From the NCBI GenBank assembly GCA_039818345.1, contig JBCBUC010000001.1, positions 160,383 through 224,382 of the forward strand: 64,000 bases of DNA, in the 5' to 3' direction. Position numbers and translations under genes: made by a program. The notes beneath the pieces are model-generated. The model was not told where the DNA came from, did no database searches, and was given only the letters and a program-made list of their open reading frames with translations. Numbering within the stretch: position 1 is the stretch's first letter; each line of letters begins with the position of its first letter. This document shows positions 26,863-34,591 of this stretch, in pieces. This stretch comes from Parvularcula sp039818345. Its GTDB lineage: Bacteria > Pseudomonadota > Alphaproteobacteria > Caulobacterales > Parvularculaceae.

Positions 26863-27056
26863 GCTCCCTCTCTAGGAGAACAAAGAGCGTACGTCTAGAT
26901 GTTTTTGCTTTGTTCTTTGGTCACGCGACGAATCGTTGGGTGGCGCATCGCTGCCGACGCTGATGCGCCGATGCTCGTCACGGGCTGTTGATCTCGTTGT
27001 CCTCGAGAACCATCTCCTGAACGCAAACGGTGCGAGGACAGGGGAGAGATGCAACC

Positions 27057-28025
27057 ATGCTGAAACGTTTTATGCGCGCGCTCGTGATGATCGGCGCGAT
27101 CGGTTTGGTGTTTGAGGGCGCCCTCGCTAATCCACAGCTGGCTATGGTGCCCGGGGCGCGGGTCAATATGGAGATGCAAAAGCCCTTTTCCATGAAGGCG
27201 AAGGGGCTCGATCACGAGCACGAAATCACAGTTTATCTGCCCGCCAGCTATAACAGTTTAGACGATCAGACGTACCCGGTGCTTTGGGTGCTTGATGCAC
27301 CACTGATGTTACGCACCGTGGTTGGGGTCCAGGACACTTTGGTCCTCGGCAACATGGCGCCCGAAATGATTGTCGTCGGAATCGGAAGCTCTGCCGACGA
27401 AGGCTTAGCGGGGGTTGGTCGCCGCGTTATGGATTTCTCGCCCGCCGGGCTGGATTACTATCCTGAGGGCATTCGCGGCGATGCTTGGGAAGAGATCGTC
27501 CCGAGCTTTGAGTTTCCCCACCTGGCCAATGAGTTTCTGACCTTCCTGGTGGATGAGCTGCGTCCGCGGTTGGAGAGACGGTACAGGTTCTCTGACGACC
27601 ACGCAGTCTTTGGGCATTCCGCTGGCGGAATGTTCGCTGCCTATAGCATGTTCGCAAGACCCGATGCGTTCGGCAAATATATCATCGGTAGTCCCTATGT
27701 CGCTGGCGTTGGCGGCGTCGTCTTTGACGTGGAGGAGCTCTATGCCAATGATCATGACGATCTTGATATCGCGATTTACCTCGGCGCTGGCTCCGGCGAG
27801 GTCTCTGAATATTTTCTTGCGGCATCAGGTATTGTGAGTGGGACAGTTGATTTTGCTGAGACACTGCGTCTGCGGCGTTACCCGTCACTGGAGCTCAGCA
27901 CGGAGATTTATTCAGGTGAAAATCATTACACAGTGGTGCCCCGTGTCGTGAGCGATGGCATCCGCACCCTGTGGGCTGATGAGGCTGCTGCCCTTGGGTC
28001 TTCGTGGCCACAAGCGCCGGAATAG
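27057..28025 (+). CDS. Exported alpha/beta hydrolase, esterase D/Fes-like
   Basis: A 322-aa protein (ATG at 27057) of the PF00756 esterase family, which includes S-formylglutathione hydrolase and siderophore esterases such as IroE and Fes. A signal peptide (RFMRALVMIGAIGLVFEGALA) indicates periplasmic location. Family features are ITVYLPASYNS, YPVLWVLDAP and the nucleophile elbow VFGHSAGGMFAAYSM. The catalytic His is probably in SGENHYTVVP near the end. The substrate is unknown; a siderophore or acyl ester is possible, but no iron-uptake gene is adjacent. It converges on trmFO. Confidence 0.85.
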   Translation: MLKRFMRALVMIGAIGLVFEGALANPQLAMVPGARVNMEMQKPFSMKAKGLDHEHEITVYLPASYNSLDDQTYPVLWVLDAPLMLRTVVGVQDTLVLGNMAPEMIVVGIGSSADEGLAGVGRRVMDFSPAGLDYYPEGIRGDAWEEIVPSFEFPHLANEFLTFLVDELRPRLERRYRFSDDHAVFGHSAGGMFAAYSMFARPDAFGKYIIGSPYVAGVGGVVFDVEELYANDHDDLDIAIYLGAGSGEVSEYFLAASGIVSGTVDFAETLRLRRYPSLELSTEIYSGENHYTVVPRVVSDGIRTLWADEAAALGSSWPQAPE

Positions 28026-28037
28026 GACGCGCGTGCC

Positions 28038-29429
28038 TCAGGCCGCTTGACGCCCTTGGGCGAGCCACGCGCCTAAATCAGCGAGCGCCCTGGTGGTCAT
28101 CGCTTTTTTACGGGCGCGCCCTTTTTCCTTGCCGCGCAAGCGCTTGCCTTCAGCATCGCGGGTCGGTGTCTCTATCTCGGGGAAAAGGCCAAAGTTGACG
28201 TTCATCGGCTGGAAGCTGCCTTTGCCTCCATCAAGATGACCATCGGTGATATGGTGGTGCAGTGCTCCGAGGGCGGTGGATCTTGGTGGGAGATGACCGT
28301 CTTCACCAAGACCCTCGGCGGCGGCAAGACGACCAGCAAGAAGACCGATGGCAGCGCTTTCAAGATAACCTTCGACGCCCGTGATTTGACCGGCAAAGCG
28401 AAGATGAGGGCGAGCGACGAGGCGCAGTTCTTGATCAAGGAGTTTCGGCGAATTGATAAAGGTGTTCCGATGGATCCCGCCAAGACGGGCAAATTTGGCG
28501 TCTTCAAGGCCGGGGATCATCCTTAAGACGTCGCCTTGAGCCCCGTATTTCAGCTTGGTCTGAAATCCCACCATATTATAGAGCGTACCAAGAGCATTGT
28601 CCTGGCGAAGCTGAACAATGGCATGGGGTTTCTTGTCTGGTGCGTGGGGGTTGGTGAGACCCACCGGTTTCATTGGTCCAAAGCGCAGAGTCTCACGACC
28701 CCGGCGCGCCATTTCTTCGATGGGTAGGCAACCATCAAAATACTGGGTGGTCTTTTCCCATTCCTTGAAATCGGTCTTTTCACCCTCAAGGATCGCATCA
28801 AGAAGAGCGTTGTACTGATCTTCGTTCAGCGGAAGATTGATATAGTCGCGACCCGTCCCACCCGGGCCCGCCTTGTCATAGCGCGACTGGAACCAGGCCT
28901 TCGAGAAATCGATCGAGTCTTTATAGATGATGGGCGCGATCGCATCGAAAAAGGCGAGGTGCTCTTCACCCGTCATGGTCAAAATGTCGTTCGCCAAGCC
29001 CTCGGCGGTGAGGGGGCCTGTGGCGACCACCGTAGGGCCCCAATCCGCGGGCGGAAGGCCCGGCACTTCTTCGCGAACGATGGTGATCCGAGGATGCTGG
29101 TGAAGAGCGGCGGTAACAGCCTCAGCAAAACCTTCGCGATCCACCGCAAGGGCGCCGCCAGCAGGGATTTGATGGCTGTCTGCTTCCCTCAGGATCAGCG
29201 ATCCGCAGCGCCGCATTTCTTCGTGCAAGAGGCCAACGGCGTTGTACTCTGCATCGTCGGAGCGAAAGGAGTTCGAGCAGACAAGCTCTGCGCACTGGTC
29301 CGTTTTGTGCGCCTCGGTGCCGCGCACCCCGCGCATTTCGTGCAGGACTACGGTGGCGCCCGCTTCTGCTGCCTGCCAAGCCGCTTCAGATCCGGCAAGT
29401 CCGGCACCAATAACATGGATGGTCGTCAT
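28038..29429 (-). CDS. trmFO: Folate/FAD-dependent tRNA m5U54 methyltransferase TrmFO
   Basis: Flavoprotein that makes 5-methyluridine at tRNA position 54 using methylenetetrahydrofolate, replacing the SAM-dependent TrmA of enterobacteria. It is 463 aa. The N-terminal FAD motif is VIGAGLAGSEAAWQAAEAG. The conserved TDQCAELVCSNSFRSDD and PINVNFGLFPE-like (PMNVNFGLFPEIE) stretches are present. It converges with the esterase and is separated from the beta-lactamase by 56 nt. Confidence 0.97.
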   Translation of the reverse strand: MTTIHVIGAGLAGSEAAWQAAEAGATVVLHEMRGVRGTEAHKTDQCAELVCSNSFRSDDAEYNAVGLLHEEMRRCGSLILREADSHQIPAGGALAVDREGFAEAVTAALHQHPRITIVREEVPGLPPADWGPTVVATGPLTAEGLANDILTMTGEEHLAFFDAIAPIIYKDSIDFSKAWFQSRYDKAGPGGTGRDYINLPLNEDQYNALLDAILEGEKTDFKEWEKTTQYFDGCLPIEEMARRGRETLRFGPMKPVGLTNPHAPDKKPHAIVQLRQDNALGTLYNMVGFQTKLKYGAQGDVLRMIPGLEDAKFARLGGIHRNTFINSPKLLDQELRLVARPHLRFAGQITGVEGYLESAAIGLLAGRLAAAEGLGEDGHLPPRSTALGALHHHITDGHLDGGKGSFQPMNVNFGLFPEIETPTRDAEGKRLRGKEKGRARKKAMTTRALADLGAWLAQGRQAA

Positions 29430-29485
29430 GGAAGGCGATTAGCCTATCCGCACCGCCCATGCCAGGCGTGAGCCATAGACCTGCC

Positions 29486-30388
29486 TTAGAGTTCTGCGAT
29501 CACCGTTCGGGCAATCTCCGCATGCGTCTCGTTCCGCTCAGCACTGAAAGGGTTCGGCGCGTCGAGATAGCTGACGATGAGGATGGGGCCGGCATCGGGC
29601 GTTGCATCCTCTGGCGGGATCGCGAAGGCGAGATTGTTGTTCATGTTGGTCAGATTGGTGCCGGTCTTGTCACCGACCACCCACCCGTCGGGCATGCCTG
29701 CGCGCAGGCGCTGGTATCCCGTGACAGCATCGATCATCCACGACCTTAAGAGATCGCGGCTCTCAAGTTTAAGGGCATCGCCGAAGAGGAACCGCTCCAT
29801 GGTGGCAAGCATCGCGTGCGGCGAGGAGGTGTCGCGCGGATCGCCGGGCGCTGAATCGTTAAGTTCCAGCTCATACCGGTCCAATCGTGTGACTTCATCG
29901 CCGAACGAGCGGAGCTGCGCTGTGAAGCCCGGCGGTCCTCCAAGATGGGTGATCAGCAGATTGGCCGCTGCGTTATCGCTTGTGGTGATCGTCGCGCGGC
30001 ACAGCTCCCTAAGGGTCATCACGCCTTGATCGACCAAGGGCCCCAGAACCGGCGAGTGGGAGAGAATGTCGTCCTGGCCAAAGGTCAGTTCTGTTGCGAG
30101 GCTCTCCGTGCCTGCGTCCACCTTGGCGAGCACCAGGGCCCCAAGGAGCCACTTGAAGCTCGAACAGAAGGTGAAACGCTCATCACCTCGGTTGCTGACG
30201 ACCGTCCCGGTCGCAAGGTTCTTCGCAGCAACACCGAGGCGACCGCCCATCGTCTCTTCGAGCTCGATGAGTGGATTGCGCGCCGCTGATCCTTCATTTT
30301 GTCCACATGAAGGCAGGACGATAAGAGCGGTGCTTCCGCCCAAGAAGAGACGACGGGATGGGCGAGGGAGAGAGGTCGGCATGGGCAT
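29486..30388 (-). CDS. Class A beta-lactamase, Tat-exported
   Basis: Serine hydrolase of 300 aa carrying the full class A motif set: S76-x-x-K79 in FCSSFKW, SDN at 137-139, E173-x-x-L-N177 in YELELND, and KTG in VGDKTGTN. These correspond to S70xxK, S130DN, E166xxLN and K234TG. The N-terminus has a strong twin-arginine signal (SRRLFLGG) followed by a hydrophobic stretch and a Cys (LPSC, C28), so it is probably Tat-exported and perhaps a lipoprotein, although Pro at -2 is unusual. It should open beta-lactams in the periplasm. Substrate range and expression cannot be read from sequence. No LysR-type ampR neighbour and no mobile element are seen. Confidence 0.93.
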   Translation of the reverse strand: MPMPTSLPRPSRRLFLGGSTALIVLPSCGQNEGSAARNPLIELEETMGGRLGVAAKNLATGTVVSNRGDERFTFCSSFKWLLGALVLAKVDAGTESLATELTFGQDDILSHSPVLGPLVDQGVMTLRELCRATITTSDNAAANLLITHLGGPPGFTAQLRSFGDEVTRLDRYELELNDSAPGDPRDTSSPHAMLATMERFLFGDALKLESRDLLRSWMIDAVTGYQRLRAGMPDGWVVGDKTGTNLTNMNNNLAFAIPPEDATPDAGPILIVSYLDAPNPFSAERNETHAEIARTVIAEL

Positions 30389-30500
30389 GTCTATCGAAAA
30401 CGTTTGGGCGTGTCCTGCCGCGTATCGTCCTCCTCCGCAACGAGTGGACAGGTGACGTTTTGCTCACTAGCGTTCGTCTTGTTTTTCCGGGGTGTGACTG

Positions 30501-31115
30501 GTGAAAATCGCCATAATTGGAGGGGGTTCGGTCGGCCGCGCGCTTGGGCGTGTATGGAGCAAGGCTGGTCATACCGTGGTCTTTGGCCTCCGCAGCCCAC
30601 AAAAAGACAAGCATGAGGGTCTACCCGGTGAACGTTTGGGCGTGGAGGAAGCGGCCGCAGAAGCTGATGTGACGGTCCTCGCTGTCCCTTTTGCGCGGGT
30701 TGACAGCGTGGCGGAGACACTTGGTTCTGCCTTTTCTCGCATCTTGGTCGACTGCACCAATCCGACCAATGAGGATCTTTCGGCGCTCGATCCACGCGGG
30801 CACAATTCGGGTGCTGCCTATATCAAGTCAAAACTTCCAAAGGCTAGGATCGTTAAGGCGTTCAACCAAATGGGCGCCGATACCATGGCTGATGCTGCGT
30901 ATCCTGAAGGCCAACCGCTCAATTTTGTTTGTTCCAGCGACGAGGCTGCTGCGAGCTGTGTTCGTCAGCTATCGGAAGAGCTTGGGTTTGATACCGTGGT
31001 GGTGCGGGGGCTCGAGCACGCCAAACAACTCGAAGAGATGGCCTGGCTGTGGATTAGCCTTGCGATGAAACAGGGGCACGGGCGCGACTTCGCCTTTGCG
31101 ATGGTGAGACGTTAG
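30501..31115 (+). CDS. NAD(P)-binding reductase-like protein (F420:NADP reductase family)
   Basis: A 204-aa Rossmann protein. The dinucleotide motif is MKIAIIGGGSVGRALG. The segments DVTVLAVPFARVD and VDCTNPTNEDLSAL match the NADPH-dependent F420 reductase/metalloreductase (STEAP-like) family. The C-terminus ends LWISLAMKQGHGRDFAF, again as in the family. Most alphaproteobacteria do not make F420, so flavin or metal reduction is as likely. It abuts the following membrane-protein gene with no gap. Confidence 0.82.
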   Translation: MKIAIIGGGSVGRALGRVWSKAGHTVVFGLRSPQKDKHEGLPGERLGVEEAAAEADVTVLAVPFARVDSVAETLGSAFSRILVDCTNPTNEDLSALDPRGHNSGAAYIKSKLPKARIVKAFNQMGADTMADAAYPEGQPLNFVCSSDEAAASCVRQLSEELGFDTVVVRGLEHAKQLEEMAWLWISLAMKQGHGRDFAFAMVRR

Positions 31116-32036
31116 ATGGTGGGGCGTGTACGACTTGATATAGTGAGCGTTATGCATGACGCTCTTGGGTTCGCGGTCAGCAGGTTTGATGACGTGCTGA
31201 GGGTTGCGTGGTTCCCTTTGTTGCTGGTGGCACTTACTCCTCTTCTTTGGCAGCAAATGGTGATGAGCGGCACGCCCCGACCACTCGTGATGGGCTTAAG
31301 TCTCGCGGTGCCCCTGTTGCTGACAGCCGCATATATGGTGCCGTTGACCAGGATGGCGGCGCTTGGTGAGGCGACTGGGCAGCGCAGTGTCCATTTAGCC
31401 TTCGGCACACGCCAAGTTCGGTTTGCGCTTGTTGGCTTACTGAGTGTTTTTACAGCGCTGCTCGTTGCTGTTGGGCCGACAAGTTTTGGCGTTTTTCTCA
31501 CCGAATCCTTGATCCAAGACATTGAAGTCAAAGAGGTCTTCGTTTTTGACGAAGGCAGTCTCCATGGCGGTCAGGTCAATATTCTGTTTGCGGATGTGAC
31601 GCCGCTGCGTGATCTCCAGGTGTTTCTGAACTGGGTCCTGATGCCTTTGGTGCTCGCCTATATGGGCGTGCGGCTGTTCCTTTGGCCGTTCGCGATCGCT
31701 GCGGGTGCATCCTCGCCCTTTGCTTTATCCTTGCGCGCCAGCGCTGGGGCTAATGGTCTTCGTCTTTTCTTGATCTTTCTTGCCCTTGCCCTGGTTCAAG
31801 CTGTGGTCAGTTTGGGATCAGGCCTGGTGGTTGGGATGGGGCAATGGGTTGGCGGGCTTGCAGAAGTCTTTGTCAGCACCCTCGAGAATTTCGGTGTCGA
31901 TGGGTTTTCCTGGGCTAGCCAGATCGGCCGTTATGTTGGTGTGGGAGTGAGTTATCTCATTGGCATTTGCGTTAGTGCACTGACGGCAGGATTGGTTGCA
32001 GGCACGGCTGGATCAGTGATCCGTACAACTGACTAA
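31116..32036 (+). CDS. Multi-pass membrane protein of unknown function
   Basis: A 306-aa protein with about six hydrophobic segments, for example VAWFPLLLVALTPLLW, LVMGLSLAVPLLLTAAYM, VLMPLVLAYMGVRLFLWPFA and FLIFLALALVQAVVSLG. No family is recognised. Its ATG directly follows the stop of the reductase-like gene, so the two are probably made together; a membrane partner for that reductase is possible but unproven. Confidence 0.75.
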   Translation: MVGRVRLDIVSVMHDALGFAVSRFDDVLRVAWFPLLLVALTPLLWQQMVMSGTPRPLVMGLSLAVPLLLTAAYMVPLTRMAALGEATGQRSVHLAFGTRQVRFALVGLLSVFTALLVAVGPTSFGVFLTESLIQDIEVKEVFVFDEGSLHGGQVNILFADVTPLRDLQVFLNWVLMPLVLAYMGVRLFLWPFAIAAGASSPFALSLRASAGANGLRLFLIFLALALVQAVVSLGSGLVVGMGQWVGGLAEVFVSTLENFGVDGFSWASQIGRYVGVGVSYLIGICVSALTAGLVAGTAGSVIRTTD

Positions 32037-32057
32037 TCTACAGACGCGTTACAGCGC

Positions 32058-32561
32058 CTAATTGATCAGGCGGATCGCTTCTCGGCTGGCGCGCGCTTGA
32101 ACCTCTTGATCCCCGCTCTGCGCTGCATCCTCAAGCATCGAGGCAAGGTCTTGGCGTTCTTCAAGCGTCAGTTGACCACGGAGCGTCTCAGCGAGCATCT
32201 GGATCGCACGGTCGTAATCGAGCGGCTGACGCGATGCCCATTCGGCATAGATGACAGCGTTCTCTGCGGTGTCGGGGTCAGAAACATCCGCTAAGCGTGC
32301 CCGCACCCGACCATGGGCGCTCGGCCAAACATCTTTGCCGACGACGAAGTGGATATAGGTGGCGGCCGCGGCCACCGGATCATCAATCGCTGTGATCGGC
32401 GAAAAAGCCGTGGCGTCGGCAATCTTGGCGCGACGACGTTTGCCGGAAAACCGCTCCGCTGCATCGATCACCGTATCAGCTGCTTCTTTTGCGGCTTTGA
32501 GCCGCCACCACCAAACGGAGATCGCCCCCATCACAAGCACGAGAAGACCGAGGATATGCAT
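32058..32561 (-). CDS. Membrane-anchored helical protein of unknown function
   Basis: A 167-aa protein with one N-terminal membrane helix (HILGLLVLVMGAISVWWWRL). A soluble, mostly helical domain of about 140 residues follows. The pattern of TYIHFVVG, AVIYAEWASRQ and LTLEERQDLASMLEDAA resembles small helical bundles such as TerB-like domains, but I cannot assign a family. It converges with the membrane-protein gene 21 nt away. An inverted repeat lies about 43 nt upstream of its start (32604-32635). Confidence 0.7.
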   Translation of the reverse strand: MHILGLLVLVMGAISVWWWRLKAAKEAADTVIDAAERFSGKRRRAKIADATAFSPITAIDDPVAAAATYIHFVVGKDVWPSAHGRVRARLADVSDPDTAENAVIYAEWASRQPLDYDRAIQMLAETLRGQLTLEERQDLASMLEDAAQSGDQEVQARASREAIRLIN

Positions 32562-32603
32562 CTCTTCCTGCTAAACGCTAAGAAGAGGGCGCACAACGTC
32601 ATT

Positions 32604-32635
32604 GATCAGAGGCTTTTGCAGGATCCTCTGATCAC
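32604..32635. repeat. Perfect 10-bp inverted repeat
   Basis: TGATCAGAGG at 32604-32613 and its exact complement CCTCTGATCA at 32626-32635 flank a 12-nt spacer. It lies between two minus-strand genes, downstream of the serine hydrolase and upstream of the 167-aa gene. No T-run follows on either strand. It could be an operator or an mRNA hairpin. Confidence 0.6.
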
Positions 32636-32663
32636 AAAATGCTGTCAGCAGTGTCACAGGTGA

Positions 32664-33830
32664 TCAGGGTACGGCCACCGCGCGGACCGCGTTGTCCGCC
32701 ATCACGGAGAGAAGAGCGGGGCAATCGCAGGTGATATGGCCGACCACCACCGCGCCTTCTTCGGGAAGGGCATGGGCAAAGGTCAAATAGCCAGGAACGT
32801 CTCCACGGTGGCCGATCATCGGTGATCCGCTCTCTGAGCGACTGATCACAAAACCCTGTGCGCGCTGGAAATGACCGGGATACCCAATCGGCTCTAGCAG
32901 CATTGCCGCACCGAGATTGCTTAAGACTTGATCGTGCAAAACGAGAGATTCAAGGACATCGGCAACGTCGGAAGCGGAGGCAACGATACCTGCCTCCGGG
33001 CCGGCGTGTTCCCAAAAAACAAATGCATCAACCCATGGGCGCAGCTCAGTTCCGTAACCGTGAAGGTCAGCACCCGGAGGGGCATGTTGGCCGTAATAAG
33101 TCGAGAGGAGGCCCAGGGGTTCAACCAACACCTCTTCGATCAAGGCAGAGAATGACTGTCCCGTGACACGCTGAGCTATCTCGCCCGCCAACATGTAACC
33201 CATGTTGGAATACTGGGTACGCTCGCCGGCGACAAAGGGTGCAGCCTGACGTTTCGAGGCACGCAGCGCTCGATCCAGCGACAAAGCCTCGGTCCAATCT
33301 CCGAAAAAATAGTGTCGGAGGTCAAAATAATCAGGGATTCCTGCGCTGTGATTGAGAAGTTGCCGAACGGTGGCCGTGTTTCCATTGGGAAGACCGTCGA
33401 TCACGCGGTCCGGCAGATAAACGTCAATACTTTCATCAAGGTCGATCATTCCTCGTTGGGACAAATCGACGATGATGGCAGCTGTATAGAGTTTGCTGAC
33501 GCTCGCAATACGAAGAGGGGTATCCGGATCAATCGGTACGCCATTGGTTCTGGCAGTGGTGCCAGCGGTGACCACGACATTCTCGTCACCGGAGCGAAGC
33601 AGAATGACCGCGCCAGGTGCGCCGTCCCGGACGACTTGTTCGGCGATCAATGCGGCCCGTTCCGCAAGGCTGAGGCCCTCAAAGACTTCTGCATCGATCT
33701 GATGCGGGTCGGTTGTGTCTCGGTAAAGGATCGACCAGCCGACAAGTGCAACCACGGCAAGGCAGACGACGCTGACCCATAAGCGCCTCCACCACATCGT
33801 GAGTGATCCAACCCCGACGACTGACACCAT
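32664..33830 (-). CDS. Serine hydrolase of the beta-lactamase/class C (PF00144) family
   Basis: A 388-aa membrane-anchored or exported hydrolase. A start at M12 (about 33797) is also reasonable, since WWRRLW then begins the single hydrophobic segment (VSVVCLAVVALVGWSIL). The catalytic set of the penicillin-binding-protein-like fold is present: S110-x-x-K113 in RIASVSKLYTAA, a tyrosine motif YSNMGYMLAGE, and a C-terminal HRG in MIGHRGDVPGY. Relatives include D-aminopeptidases, esterases and carboxypeptidases, so a peptide or ester substrate is as likely as a beta-lactam. Confidence 0.87.
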   Translation of the reverse strand: MVSVVGVGSLTMWWRRLWVSVVCLAVVALVGWSILYRDTTDPHQIDAEVFEGLSLAERAALIAEQVVRDGAPGAVILLRSGDENVVVTAGTTARTNGVPIDPDTPLRIASVSKLYTAAIIVDLSQRGMIDLDESIDVYLPDRVIDGLPNGNTATVRQLLNHSAGIPDYFDLRHYFFGDWTEALSLDRALRASKRQAAPFVAGERTQYSNMGYMLAGEIAQRVTGQSFSALIEEVLVEPLGLLSTYYGQHAPPGADLHGYGTELRPWVDAFVFWEHAGPEAGIVASASDVADVLESLVLHDQVLSNLGAAMLLEPIGYPGHFQRAQGFVISRSESGSPMIGHRGDVPGYLTFAHALPEEGAVVVGHITCDCPALLSVMADNAVRAVAVP

Positions 33831-34005
33831 ACCTCGACCCCTCTATTGAATTGGGACAATTAGCGACCAAACCTTTCATTGTGATGTCGCCTTTGCCGAC
33901 CAGACAGCAATAACAGTCGAGGCGTGTTCTGTCCTTCTCGCTGCTATTCCGAGCTGTCACGCGATATCCATCACTGATCGTTTCGATAAGGGGGTCATTC
34001 GTACC

Positions 34006-34527
34006 ATGAAGATTAAAACTCTTGTGTCGGCTTGCGCTGCGGTTCTTGCCTTAACACTGGCCCCAGAAACGATGGCACAGACAGCGCGTGCGCAGTTTGA
34101 GGTTGCGTTTGAAGCGCAAGAGACGAGGCGTCGCGCGATTATCGCACAAGGTCTCGAACTGACCGACGAGGAGGCCGAAAAATTCTGGCCGATCTACGAT
34201 TCCTATCGCAACGACATCAAAGCGGTGGAACTCCGCTTGGTGGAAAACCTCTCCACCTTTGCCGACAATTTCAGTGATCTCTCGGATGATGTGGCGGAAG
34301 AGCTGTTGTCGGCCGGTGTCGATATCGAGGCTGACTCGTCGCGTTTGCGACGCGACCACGTCAAAAAGGTGCGGCGGGTCATCGAGCCCGTCTCGGCGCT
34401 ACGATACTTCCAGCTCGAGAATTATATCGAGACGGCGCACCGGATGTCCGTTCAGCGCCAAATCCCGCTCGCGGGCACCGATCTTGAAGAGATGTACCAG
34501 CGCCAACAGGCGATGCGTCGTCAATAG
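34006..34527 (+). CDS. Small exported helical protein
   Basis: A 173-aa protein with a clear signal peptide (LVSACAAVLALTLAPETMAQ). The mature part is helical and charged, with LELTDEEAEKFWPIYDSYRN early on. That resembles the LTxxQ-type repeats of Spy/CpxP-like periplasmic chaperones or sensors, but the match is loose. It has a good upstream purine site (AAGGGGG). It is divergent from the serine hydrolase and convergent with uvrA. Confidence 0.75.
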   Translation: MKIKTLVSACAAVLALTLAPETMAQTARAQFEVAFEAQETRRRAIIAQGLELTDEEAEKFWPIYDSYRNDIKAVELRLVENLSTFADNFSDLSDDVAEELLSAGVDIEADSSRLRRDHVKKVRRVIEPVSALRYFQLENYIETAHRMSVQRQIPLAGTDLEEMYQRQQAMRRQ

Positions 34528-34591
34528 CTGGGCCGTTGCGGTGGCCCCAGCCATTCGTTGGAGCCGCTCGTGACCAGGACCTGAGGCCCAG

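Noticed and set aside
34528..34560. Hairpin between the small exported protein and uvrA as a terminator
   Set aside because: GCTGGG and CCCAGC can pair, but with bulges and no T-run on either strand, so the support is too weak.
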